A stretch of 64,000 bases of DNA. Source: Symsagittifera roscoffensis (Eukaryota > Xenacoelomorpha > Acoela > Convolutidae). Shown in pieces: positions 22,936 to 32,565 of the stretch; the first letter of the stretch is position 1, and the number at the start of each line of letters is the position of its first letter. The translations under genes and the position numbers were made by a program. Location of the stretch: contig NC_087062.1 in the NCBI RefSeq assembly GCF_963678635.1, forward strand, positions 79,795,200-79,859,199, given 5' to 3'. A model generated the notes under the pieces. That model was not told the DNA's origin. It worked only from the letters and a program-made list of their open reading frames with translations, and did no database searches.

Positions 22936-24938
22936 TTAACAGTATCTACAATTTTTTTTATCTACAGGTGAAATAATTAAACTACAATTAGAGATTAAGA
23001 AATAAAGAAATGCGGAATTAGAAATGGAAATAATTAATGTATTTGTATTAGAATAATCCGTTGGAATGCAATTTGTAGTACAAAATTCTGTTCTTTTGTG
23101 GTTAAATGAGCAAATTGGAAAAGACGAGTTAATGAGTTTTAACACTGCTGCCATTAGGTAATTACGTAAAAAAGCGTAATCGGAATTTTCCAGATTAAAA
23201 CCAATGGCTGAGCATGTAGTTCTTATTTTCTCTGACGGATTTAGTGATTTATTAATCTTAATAATGTTTGCTACTACGAATTCTTCATCGTAATGTGATA
23301 TTCGAAGAGCTTTTCCTGATGGAATTCTAGAAATAAGGTCAGTGAAACCCATGTCTTTTCCTGCGATATGTTTTATAGAGAAATTAAAAGGTAATAATCT
23401 GTCTACCCATCTTTTTAGTCTACTGTGGTAAGTTTTATTCCCGTGGTTTGGTAAAAAAGCGGATAATAAAGCTTTGTGATCAGTAATTACTTCGAAATCT
23501 GATCCGTAAAGGTAGTTCTTATAATGTTCGACGGCCCATACAACCCCTAGTAGTTCGAGCTCGTTCGTAGAGTATTTAGACTCGTGAGAGTTTAGAAAGC
23601 GTGAAGCAAATGAGATTGTTTTCCAATCGTTCCCATGGAGTTGTTCAAGCGAAGCTCCGAGTCCATTATGTGACGCGTCTGTTTTTTTCTCTAGTTTTAC
23701 GTTTCACGTCAAAATGGGTATTCTCTGTTAGATTTACGATTTCTCCTTTAATTTTTTCAAACGCTTTTGTATGGTCATCGTTCCATTGGAATATTGATTT
23801 CTTATTTAGAAGCGGTCGGAGTGGGCTTCCTAAGGATGCTAAGTTTGGGACGAATTTAATGTATTGGTTTATAGAACCAAAAAATGATCGTAGTTCTTTC
23901 AAATTCTTCGGAGTAGGTAGATCTTTTATGGCTTTCGATTTGTCGAATAATGGGGTAATACCTGATTTAGAGATTTTGAATCCCAACCATTCTATTTTTT
24001 TTTTGAAAAAATTTACATTTTGACCATTTCACCGCGAAATTGTATTCGTCGAGGGTTGATAAAATTTTTAATACAATATTCTTGTGGTCTAAGAATGATC
24101 CTTTGGAAGAGATTAAAATGTCATCCAAGTAACAGTTAGTAAATGGGATTGAACCTAACGTAGAGTCCATTACTCTTTGAAATTCGTTAGGCATATCCCC
24201 TAAGCCGTAAAAACCAGTTAAAAATTGGTAAGTACCCGTAATATCACCACCCACGATACTGAAGTTACATTGGTTACTAGTGAGTTTATCTAGTGCTAAT
24301 TGGCTGTACGCGTTTTTTAAGTCTAAGTTAGTAAACCACACTTCTCCAACGGAATCATTAGTAATTTTTGCCGCGACATTGTCTACCAGTTCGTGGATGT
24401 TTGGCATTTGATATTTGTTCTTGTAAATCTGTTTGTTTATGAATTTGGAATCCAAGGCTAATTTGATGGATTTATCTTTTTTACAAGTGATGACTATTGG
24501 GCTAATAAATCTGTCTTCATCGCAGTTTTCTAATTTTTTAATATGTCCTTCCGCTTTTAGTTTATTGAGTTCTGTCTTTACCGCGTCCAGTAAGTGAAGG
24601 GGGACTCGTCTTCCTTTAGTTGGATTGGTTTTAAGGGTTCATGGAAATGGGTGATTTTCATCTGATTTTTAATTTTTCCAATCCGAAGGAATAAATTTTT
24701 GAATGATTTTGTTATATTCAAAATTTCCCTATCTTGGTTTGTTTGAGAGATGGAATTTATTGACACTGCTTGTTAGTCTGAAAGTGTGGGAAGTGTTTCT
24801 GAGAGACTTCTATCCCCACTTTTGGCAGGTTGTCGTTTCCTAAGATATTTCTCTCGTGTCCCTCGGTTAGGAAGAATTGACAGTCGTTGTCTGACCAACC
24901 ATTTGAAAAAATTAGAAGCTTCACCTTTCCAGTGATGT
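22936..24938 (-). pseudogene. Pol: protease end, RT and RNase H, copy B
   Basis: RT motifs are clear: FTNLDLKNAYSQL, the GFYGLGDMPNEFQRVM block and NCYLDDILIS with the catalytic DD, then the FFGSINQYIKFVPNLA thumb/connection region and RNase H pieces (DASHNGLGASLEQLHG, then ELELLGVVWAVEHY and a later VITDHKALLSAF). The reading changes frame near 24613, in a T10 run (A10 in sense) at 23995-24004, in an A7 run near 23690 and in an A8 run near 22957. Identical in copy A. Enzymes would be RT and RNase H; as read it is not translatable as one protein. Confidence 0.7.
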
Positions 24939-25643
24939 TTATGGCATTATCTGTGAATCCACAGTATGGTCTCTAGTTGTCTTATCCACTGGATAAATTT
25001 TCAAGTAGGGGTCTCCTAACCTTAATTCGTGAAGTACGTTTTTCTTAAGGAAGCTCACCGGGCTAGCTGAATCCACTTGAATGTTTAAAATTACTTGGTT
25101 TTCTTTTCCGAGTCCAATGTTCAATAGTTTCTTCAATTCTTTTCCGTCGTTATCAAAAATCGTAGTTACATTTAGTACAGAATAATCGTCGTTTTCGCTT
25201 TGTCCAGATTCTGACCATGCGCTTATGACGCCACAACATTCTCTATCCATGAGGTCAGTATTTACATCCTGAATATCCGACGAATTAAAATCTGTATTAT
25301 CTACAATTTGGGTATTTACAATGTTTACATTTTTGCGACGAGATCTACAAAGTCTGGTGAAATGTCCTTTGAATTTACATGAAGTATAAGTCGTGTCCTT
25401 TGCTTGGCAAACTGCTAAGTGACCTTTTGAGAATAATCCGCCACACTTCATACAGTTGTTACTCCTTTCGATGTTAAGTGTTGGTTCTCTTTTGACGTTA
25501 AAGTGGTTGCTTGGTTTGTGTACGGATGATCCGTTGAATTTAAAATTATTGGTAAACTTCAAATGATTTAAAATTCCTTTTTCGTCTATGAGTGCTACAT
25601 TTAGTGCTTCGCGTGGAGGGAGGGTTTCTGTTAACAATTTCCT
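24939..25643 (-). pseudogene. Gag zinc knuckles and protease start, copy B
   Basis: Same frame as the preceding Gag part after the TAA. It carries two cysteine clusters, CMKCGGLFSKGHLAVC and CKFKGHFTRLC, typical of the double knuckle in this group, then a retroviral-type protease start ILNIQVDSASPVSFL (DSA in place of the usual DSG/DTG). The frame is lost near 24960; the protease end ERNILGNDNLPKVGIEV continues in another frame at about 24800-24850. Confidence 0.7.
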
Positions 25644-26303
25644 TTAGATGTCATAGTTTTTCATATTATTTATGAAAATATCCCTTATCCACTCTTCTTC
25701 TCCTGCGATTATGTCGCACTTTTTCGCCATTTCAGCTAAGGCACCCCAGAATTGTTCGAGGGATTCTCTATCGCGTTGTTTTCTATTTAACAGTTTATGT
25801 CGTTCAAATGTGACATTTGTTTTTCTTACGAAAGCGATCGCTAAGAACTCCCAGAATTCCTTAAAAGAAATTTGTAGGACTTTCACCTTAGTAAATTTTT
25901 GTCCGAAGATCCTTTTTCCTTCATTTCCCAATGCCAGATATAAAACCGAACGTAATTTCTTGTCTGCTTCTTCTATTCGCATTCCGTTGAATTTCTTGGT
26001 TTCGGTTTTTATCGATGCTGTTTCTTCTTCGTCATATCGTCTTTGTTCTTGGGAATTTCTCTCCAATCTCGAGCGTCTTTGAGTATCTGTTTCACCGTCC
26101 GTTGAGTTTTCCAAATTTGGAGGTAGTGGGTGATGTCTCTCCGACGGATTGAGTAAATTTTCTATATCTATGTTTTCCTTAGCAATTATAGCTAATTGAA
26201 ACAGATCACTCCAGTCTTCCCAAGGGATGGGTGGGTCTACCGTATGGTTTTGCCAAAAGGGAGGTATTGCTCTCACGTTAGATTCGTTAGATGACTGCGC
26301 CAT
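25644..26303 (-). CDS. Gag, N-terminal part (stops early)
   Basis: 219 codons from the ATG at 26303, which straddles the LTR and the primer site. It has the layout of Ty3/gypsy Gag: an N-terminal PPFWQNHTVDPPIPWEDW segment (W-rich), a charged RRSRLERNSQEQRRYDEEE linker and an RDRESLEQFWGALAEMAKKC helix. It ends at TAA (25646-25644) in the middle of the Gag domain; the same frame resumes directly afterwards with RKLLTETLPPREAL, which is the usual continuation of this domain. The stop is therefore a nonsense mutation (or a readthrough site); a CAA to TAA transition would explain it. This N-terminal part is present once; copy A of the duplication retains only its last ~110 bp. Confidence 0.75.
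   Translation of the reverse strand: MAQSSNESNVRAIPPFWQNHTVDPPIPWEDWSDLFQLAIIAKENIDIENLLNPSERHHPLPPNLENSTDGETDTQRRSRLERNSQEQRRYDEEETASIKTETKKFNGMRIEEADKKLRSVLYLALGNEGKRIFGQKFTKVKVLQISFKEFWEFLAIAFVRKTNVTFERHKLLNRKQRDRESLEQFWGALAEMAKKCDIIAGEEEWIRDIFINNMKNYDI
26293..26302 (-). other. Primer binding site, tRNA-Ser type
   Basis: TGGCGCAGTC follows the 5' LTR with no gap. Eukaryotic tRNA-Ser with acceptor stem starting GCAGTC ends GACTGCGCCA, which is the exact complement over ten bases. The site overlaps the first codons of gag. Confidence 0.75.
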
Positions 26304-26517
26304 GATAAAATATTACTTTGTTGTAGCTAATTCTAGGTTAAAACTAATAAAAAGAATAAGAATTAAGATGAATTAGTCGATAAGTTAAAACATTAAAACA
26401 ATGAGAGATCATTCTCTCCGCCGGAGAGAATGGCTCATGAAGGTCATATATGAGTGACCGGTTAATTAACTAAGTATGTTTTGCAATAATTGCAAAACCT
26501 GATGTAAGATCACAACA
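26303..26517 (-). repeat. 5' LTR (215 bp)
   Basis: Sense strand begins TGTTGTGATC at 26517 and ends at 26303. Same palindromes as the 3' copy. The last base supplies the A of the gag start codon. Confidence 0.92.
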
Positions 26518-26522
26518 TCTTG
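26518..26522. repeat. Target site duplication, right copy
   Basis: TCTTG, matching 15853-15857. This pair fixes both outer boundaries of the element. Confidence 0.9.
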
Positions 26523-27659
26523 TCAACTTTGTGCTGTTTAACTTTGATCAACGATTATAAGTGAGAATATAATGTCAACTTTAGTGAGATTTGATGACTT
26601 GTTTAACCTGTAACAGTATCAAACATAGTGCATTTTGGGAGCCATTCTGGAAGAACATGAGGCGCTTCCCGCTTTGCACTGAAATGCCACTAAATTCCTC
26701 TGATGTTCATAAAATTGCAGAAATTCACGATCCCAGTCGTGCATGCGCTGCTGCAGAATGCACTTACTCGTCTTGTAAGTTTTTGCATTCTTATCGTTTT
26801 TTTTAAGCATGAAGTTGCTAAAAATAACTACTGGTAATCTAAAATGAAGAAAATCTTATCATCGATTTGAAGTTTGGCATTGACGACATTTGCAGACTTC
26901 TACTAAAAGGCCGACACAATTTAATATCAGTTGGACTCATTTTTCTGCCTAATTTTAATTTCATCATTTTTGTTTCGACCATTTGAAAAATTGGCTAGAT
27001 CTTTTTACCTAAATTATTATTTTTAACGCGTGTGTAAAGTCTTATCATCACAACGCTAAAATTAAAATTTTTTGAAATATTATGTTCTTCAAATTCGTGT
27101 AGTTTTTTTCGTCTTTTTATAGTGAATTTCGTCAGAATAATCTGTGCTACTTGCACAGCAACCGGCTAATCTAGTTTACCTTTGTTTTTTGTTTTCCTTG
27201 CAAAATCAGGTACCACACACAAATAAACATCGGAATGGCTCGAGTGATATTCTATATTGAGGCCCTTTCAGAGGCGCTTTTGAAAATTTTGCGATTTAGT
27301 CTAATTTCAAGCGAGTAATGCATTTGAGTAATGTTCGTTATTTTAAAATTTACTGAATTTTTTACTAAAAGTTTTAGCAGACTCTGTTTGATGTGGTGAA
27401 CAAAAAGTTTTATGACTGCGGCTAACCCTTGGTAGTTACAGACTTTTTTGAAGAGTAATGTTTTTATACTTCGATCAATGCATGATTTGATTTCATATAG
27501 ACTGTGCTAAGTTTCTCGATTATACTTTTTTACTATACTAACACTTTTACTATAAAACAAGGTTTCGATGGATTATTGCTGTGAAGGATACTCGTTATAA
27601 ACGCTATTTCTGTTTTTTCTTTACGCATTATGAGACGCGCAAACTTTGAAACGAAAAAA
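26523..27659. other. Intergenic, no gene seen
   Basis: Directly right of the LTR element. Short ORFs only, none recognised. Confidence 0.45.
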
Positions 27660-28441
27660 AAACTGCTCATATCAGGGCGAAACTTTGTTTGATCCGACTG
27701 TTTTTCAACGTCTATGGAGCAGTGTTTGCATGAAAATTGTGACAATTTTCTCAGAAAAATGAAACAAAAAATACTTTAATTAGAGCTTAGAACAACCACA
27801 CTTTTTAGATGATATAAAAATATTCTGATAAAATTGGCTAGCAAAATTTGAAAAAATGACTGAACAAAAAACCACTCCAAGCATAAATATTCCACCATTT
27901 TTTCTTCGATAAATTACTGCCGTAGGAAAATTGGTTAAAATATTTTTGAGACTGCTAAATTTTCCGATTTTAGAAAAAAAAACGGAATAATTATGCTCGG
28001 TGTGGTTTTTTCGTTCAGTCAATTTTCGCCGATCCAAATCTTAGTTTTCCCCAAAATTTTTATACCCCAGTGCAGATATTGACTTCTTGAACTCAAACTT
28101 AAAAAGATATTTCCCCTTCGTTTGTTTTTTGTAAAGTTCTGGGGGTTTGAAAGCTGCCAAATTGGCCATGTTGTGGACAAAATTATGCTCGCTTTGAAGA
28201 ATCTATTGCTGAGAGCGTAACTCGAATTTTTTTTGCATGGCGATTTATCCAGCACAACAAAATTGTTCCAAAATGAATTGAGGCTAGTTGATCAGATTAG
28301 TCGTATTAACTTCGTACGACTCAACATTTCACATTGTCAAAAATTTATAGGTTTTCAATATTTTCTTTTCCCAAAAACTATTCGATATGAATGAATTAAG
28401 GGACAGTCGGAACATTCAAGGCCCTGATATACGAGCAGTCT
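27660..28441. mobile_element. MITE of the AGACTGCTCG-TIR family
   Basis: Left end AACTGCTCATATCAGGGCGA, right end GCCCTGATATACGAGCAGTC, inverted. Inside are further inverted pieces (AAAACGGAATAATTATGCTC near 27976 against the GAGCATAAATATTCC-like block near 27880 in opposite sense). No transposase. Related to 10378-10987 and 690-962. Confidence 0.65.
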
Positions 28442-29559
28442 TTTTTATTTAGATTTCGTGACAGAATTTTCTCAGCGCTTATAGCGCAGAATTAATTTTA
28501 AGCTATAAAACATAAAAAAATAAATCATAGCAAAAAATATTTTTTTTAAAATTGAAACGTCATCATTGAATCGATGCGATAGTTAAAAGTACGACACCAA
28601 AGTGATAAAATTGCAAAAAAATTTTGTCTATTGTCTTAAAACGTTTTGTGTGGTTTTTTGGGATACCTCAATGAACCATCAAAAACTTTCACCTGGATGT
28701 TTTTTCACAATGAACACGGTAATTTAAGTCGGATTCAGTTGAGGTACCCGAGTCCAGGTTTAATTTCATGCCTAGCTAGAATAAGTACAATTTGCAGTTC
28801 TATTCGTATTTTTTGGAGTACCTTAAGACGAAAACTGAAATTGTTTGAAATTATGTTGGTTGATTTTGACACGGATAGTTTTAAAAAACCTCCTAATAAA
28901 CATCAAAATTTTAAAATTTTGGGCCCTTTTGGACTAACTCTCAATAACTCACCCGCTATATATGCAGCTAGATTATACTCAAACAGGGATACCTTTTCAG
29001 ATATCAACCCAAAGTCAAAAAACAAAGATACGTGTAGACCAGATTATATTTCAGCATTTAAAATTCTTATCGATATATTTTAAACAGATGGCTCAAAATT
29101 GAAATTCAGAACAATTGGTCAAAGCTTGAAAACGTTGATGTTATTGTTGATCAGACTAATGAAATTGGTCTCCCCATTTTCAATAGTCGGAACAACAACA
29201 TCAACTTTTTCCAGTTTCCATCAATTTTTCAGAATTTCATTTTGAGCAACCATTTTTAAACCTATCGCTGAGAAACTTAAATGTTTTGTATTCTTTCCAT
29301 GAAAAATCAGGTATCACAAATAGTCATTGAACTGGGTTGGTTGAAATAATAAATTAAAGCCCTTACAGTCGTGATTTGATTGTCTTCTAGAAATTTTTTT
29401 AACAGCTTACCCAATTTTGTGAGAAACTAGTTTGTAATTTTTGACTATTTCTTTAATTTCGAGCAAATAAAGCAAGCGAGCTGCCTTAGGATAGATTTTG
29501 ATGACCTAAAAACATAATTTAACCTAATTATTTTTTGGTGTTACATAGTATTACTTAAC
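28442..29559. other. Intergenic with one unexplained 145-codon ORF
   Basis: The plus ORF at 28646-29083 has no domain I recognise; directly after its stop the frame reads TDGSKLK, which recalls an RNase H start and hints at a dead retroelement, but this is weak. A TTCAATTTT/AACAACATCAACTTTTTCC palindromic patch lies at about 29100-29220. Confidence 0.35.
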
Positions 29560-29855
29560 CAACTTTTAATATTTTCTAAAGAAGCCTTTGTTGCCTAAAT
29601 CTGCTAATTTTGAAGGGGATTTTAAAGCGTTTTTTTTAGCCAAAACTTTATAAAAAAAAGTGCTCAAAAACAGCTTTTTGACCAGTTATTTCAAAAAAGT
29701 GACTGCGGCGCAAAAATGCCAACAAAGCAAGGTATTCATAATGTTCTGGGAGCGCTAAGAAAATATTTTTTTTTCCACCTGAAAAAAAAAATTGACAAAA
29801 TGATTGAAATTTTTTTGAAAGACGTCCCCTTGATAAAAACCTAAATCTGCACGTG
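29560..29855. repeat. CAGGGGCGGAT-family copy, left partner of a local duplication
   Basis: Shares CTAAATCTGCTAATTTTGA, GGGAGCGC and the terminal CCTAAATCTGCACGTGG block with 30671-31040. The adjoining sequence to about 30165 also matches 31041-31355. Confidence 0.55.
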
Positions 29856-30165
29856 GTTACCTGGTTTAAGTTTCCAATATGTAATTCGTCTCTCAAAACA
29901 GCTTTAATGAGTGTCTTCTCGAAAAATAATTGCATCAAAAAGATTGATAACACCAAGGCTAATCAATATCCGTAGCACATAAATATCGAATTAAAATCAA
30001 GGTTCGCAAATATGTATGAAAACAAGTATTGCAGTTTCTCCAAGATTTGTTGTCACAGTTAATTTTTGTTTGGGTCAATTATTTCTCAGTTGATGTCTCA
30101 AATGTCACCCCTAATAAAACAATATAATATGACCACAGAAATACTTTTTACTGCTTACATATTTA
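29856..30165. repeat. Diverged local repeat, partner 31041-31355
   Basis: Shared blocks: GATAACACCAAGG, ATCCGTAGCA, TTGCAGTTT, TTGATGTCTCAAA and TATGTAATTCGTCTC. Substitutions and indels are frequent, so the duplication is old. Confidence 0.65.
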
Positions 30166-30670
30166 TATTTGCCTTCTACGATTATTTGCCGTTTTACTTT
30201 TCAACTTAGCCAATTTTTGGATGGCAATTTTTGTAAGAATCCGGGATAATTTATTGTTTTTTTTCTGCTTTTTTTACTCCAAAAAAATATCACAAAAAAG
30301 ACTCACATGGGTCGACTGTTATACCAGACTAAAATATATCAATCGTGATACGCGTCACAACTGCAATAAAAAAATCTCAACTTTTTAAGCTTTAAAACTG
30401 ATGTCTTTGAAAGTCAGTTTAAGCAAGTAGAGAGTGACAACTGTTAGTTTTGAACGTGAACTACGCTACCAGTAACTAGTTGTGGCAGCTCAATTTTAGC
30501 TTCTCCATTCTCATAAATTTTCGGTCCAGAAAACACAAAAATTGTAAAGAAAACTGGAGCGAAAATTTTGAAAAAGACTTAATTTTTGCAATAACTAACA
30601 TTGGTCTGAACGCTTTGTTAGACAAGAACCAGTTTTTTTTTTGTTATAGTTACCTCAAGGGTCTTATTTA

Positions 30671-31040
30671 GTAGAGGATGTGGTGGGGGGAGCGGGTGCT
30701 CTTTCTCTTTGGGGTTCGACCCCCTCGCCAACCAAAGGGTCCCCCCATTTTATGACATATATTTTCGGCCAACCAACCCTTATAATTAAAAGCGTCTGCG
30801 TCGCCTAAATGTACTAATTTTGATGGGGAGAGCGCGTCGGAAAAAAAACAGCTATTTTGACTAGTTTTTCTAAAATGTACCTGCGGCTCAAAACATTTAA
30901 AAGTTTCGTCAAAATAGGATATATACAGTGTTCTCGGAGAGCTCAGAAAACCAATTTGGTCTACTTAATGAAAGTTGACAACATTTTCGAATTTTTTTTG
31001 AAAACCCTCCCACCTCGAGATATCCTAGATCCGCCCCTGG
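30671..31040. mobile_element. CAGGGGCGGAT-family DNA transposon (non-autonomous)
   Basis: Right end CTAGATCCGCCCCTGG; the left end is decayed (GTAGAGGATGTGG) where 6143 has CAGGGGCGGATTTAG. Contains TTCGACCCCCTCGCC and GGCCAACCAACCCT shared with 6143-6355. No transposase. Confidence 0.6.
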
Positions 31041-31355
31041 TTACCTCAATTGAATTTCCACTATGTAATTCGTCTCAAACAAGACTTGAAGAGTTTCTTC
31101 TCAAAAAAGAATTGTATCGAAAAGTTTGATAACACCAAGGTTAATCATTATCCGTAGCATATAAATAAATATTAAATTAAAACCATGAATCGGAATTATG
31201 TATAAAATCAAGCATTGCAGTTTTTCCAAGGTTTCTTGTCACTGTTCATTTGGGTTTGTGTCAGTGTCTTCCCAATTGATGTCTCAAATTTTACCCTGAA
31301 AAAATATAACTAATATGAATTGATCGCAGAAGTACTATTTACCCTTTAGACTTGC
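31041..31355. repeat. Diverged local repeat, partner 29856-30165
   Basis: Together with the preceding transposon copy this forms a unit repeated at an offset of about 1.19 kb. Confidence 0.65.
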
Positions 31356-32098
31356 CGATCAAATGAAAAAAGTCCAGGCGAAATTTTTTAAACGTCTTTT
31401 TAATATTTATTGACAAGCTGCAATAAGGTAAACTATAGCCTCAAGATATTTAAGTGCCTCAAGATATTTATATAGCCTCAAGATCAATGAATATCAAAGT
31501 GGACGTGCTTCAGACCCAAACTCAGGAAAAGCTTCAGACTCACCAAAAATTAAACTAGTTCACCAACAAAAAAAATCAGCGGGCAATGTATTTTGTTTCA
31601 CCTAGTTCTAAGATTTGTCTTTAACTGCAAAATTATTTTTTCCAATTACCTTTGACGCGAACAGCAAATTAGTGGACTGTGGACTCCTCCCATTTGGGGA
31701 TACATCACTCATACTAAAATTACATAACTATTATTACATAACAGTAATTATTACGTATTTAACTGCAATGATCAACGTGTTAAAAACTTTTATATAGTAA
31801 ATTTCTTCAACTTAAAAATTCTTCAACTTTTATATAGTAAATAACTTTCGGGAATAACAGCAGTGACCTTATGAAGACTTTTGGGAATGCCCTTGATCAT
31901 GGCAGTTATCTAGTCCAAACCTCTTTTTATCTTAAATATGTGTCAAATAAATTTTCTTGAAAAAAAAGTATAAAACTTTACTTCTATATAACAAAATTAG
32001 CTATTATAGACCTTCAAATCTAGATCAAATTTTTCGATTGAAAAATGAATGCCAAAAAATTGGACTTTACTATTGCCGCAACCAACACGCACCTACAC
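31356..32098. other. Intergenic, no gene seen
   Basis: Lies downstream of the last exon of the Ig gene and may contain its 3' UTR. Small direct repeats such as CCTCAAGATATTTA and TTTTATATAGTAAAT occur. Confidence 0.4.
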
Positions 32099-32565
32099 TT
32101 ACTGTAGAAGAGATATAGGCGGCATTGAAGGTATTCTGCTCAGGGAATTGCCGCCGTAGTTGTTCACGTTGTTGTTGTTTATTATGTTCATACTACTGTT
32201 CATGCGTTGCTGATTTGATGAATCTAGATACACATTTGGCATCGTCCCCCCGTGTTGACTAATGTTCCCCTGGTAATTCTCGTAAGCTCCTGAGGGGATC
32301 CCGCGAGGTAAGCTCCCAGCCCCACCCCCGTGATTCTTCAGAACCCCGCCCCCGTAACTGCCCAGGGGTCTGCCTAGGGGGTCGTTGTGGGTAGTATGGG
32401 TGTGAGTGTGACTGTGGTGGCTGTGCGCGTTGGAGTGATTGTGATGATGGTGGGAGTGTGAGTGACCTTTGGGATTGTAGACTCGCTCAGCTCCAAAAAT
32501 GAGTCCGAAAATGAGTCCTATTTGGGCTAGAATGACTCCCAGAGGGTAGAAGGCTGAGTATTTGT
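32099..32565 (-). CDS. Ig gene, exon e (membrane helix and His-rich tail)
   Basis: Acceptor CTTGTCAG|ACAAAT; 154 codons to TAG/TAA stop at 32099. Encodes the membrane segment and a ~120-residue tail with the His run. Confidence 0.8.

Larger units (their letters stand above)
21873..25759 (-). repeat. 3,887-bp tandem duplication, copy B
   Basis: Partner of 17981-21867. Covers most of gag to two fifths of the integrase ORF. Confidence 0.9.
15858..26517 (-). mobile_element. Ty3/gypsy LTR retrotransposon, rearranged
   Basis: Complete element on the minus strand with 215-bp LTRs at both ends (TG...CA) and a 5-bp target duplication TCTTG at 15853-15857 and 26518-26522. Order in the sense direction: LTR, primer site, gag, protease, RT, RNase H, integrase (truncated), then a second gag 3' part, protease, RT, RNase H, integrase with long tail, polypurine tract, LTR. 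The order PR-RT-RH-IN and the paired CCHC knuckles put it in Ty3/gypsy; the tRNA-Ser primer site suggests the Mag branch (inference). The two LTRs differ at two visible positions, so insertion is fairly recent, yet the coding frame is broken by a stop and several frameshifts. Confidence 0.9.

Noticed and set aside
28646..29083. 145-codon plus ORF as a host gene
   Set aside because: No domain, no splice context and surrounded by repeats; at best a dead retroelement piece.
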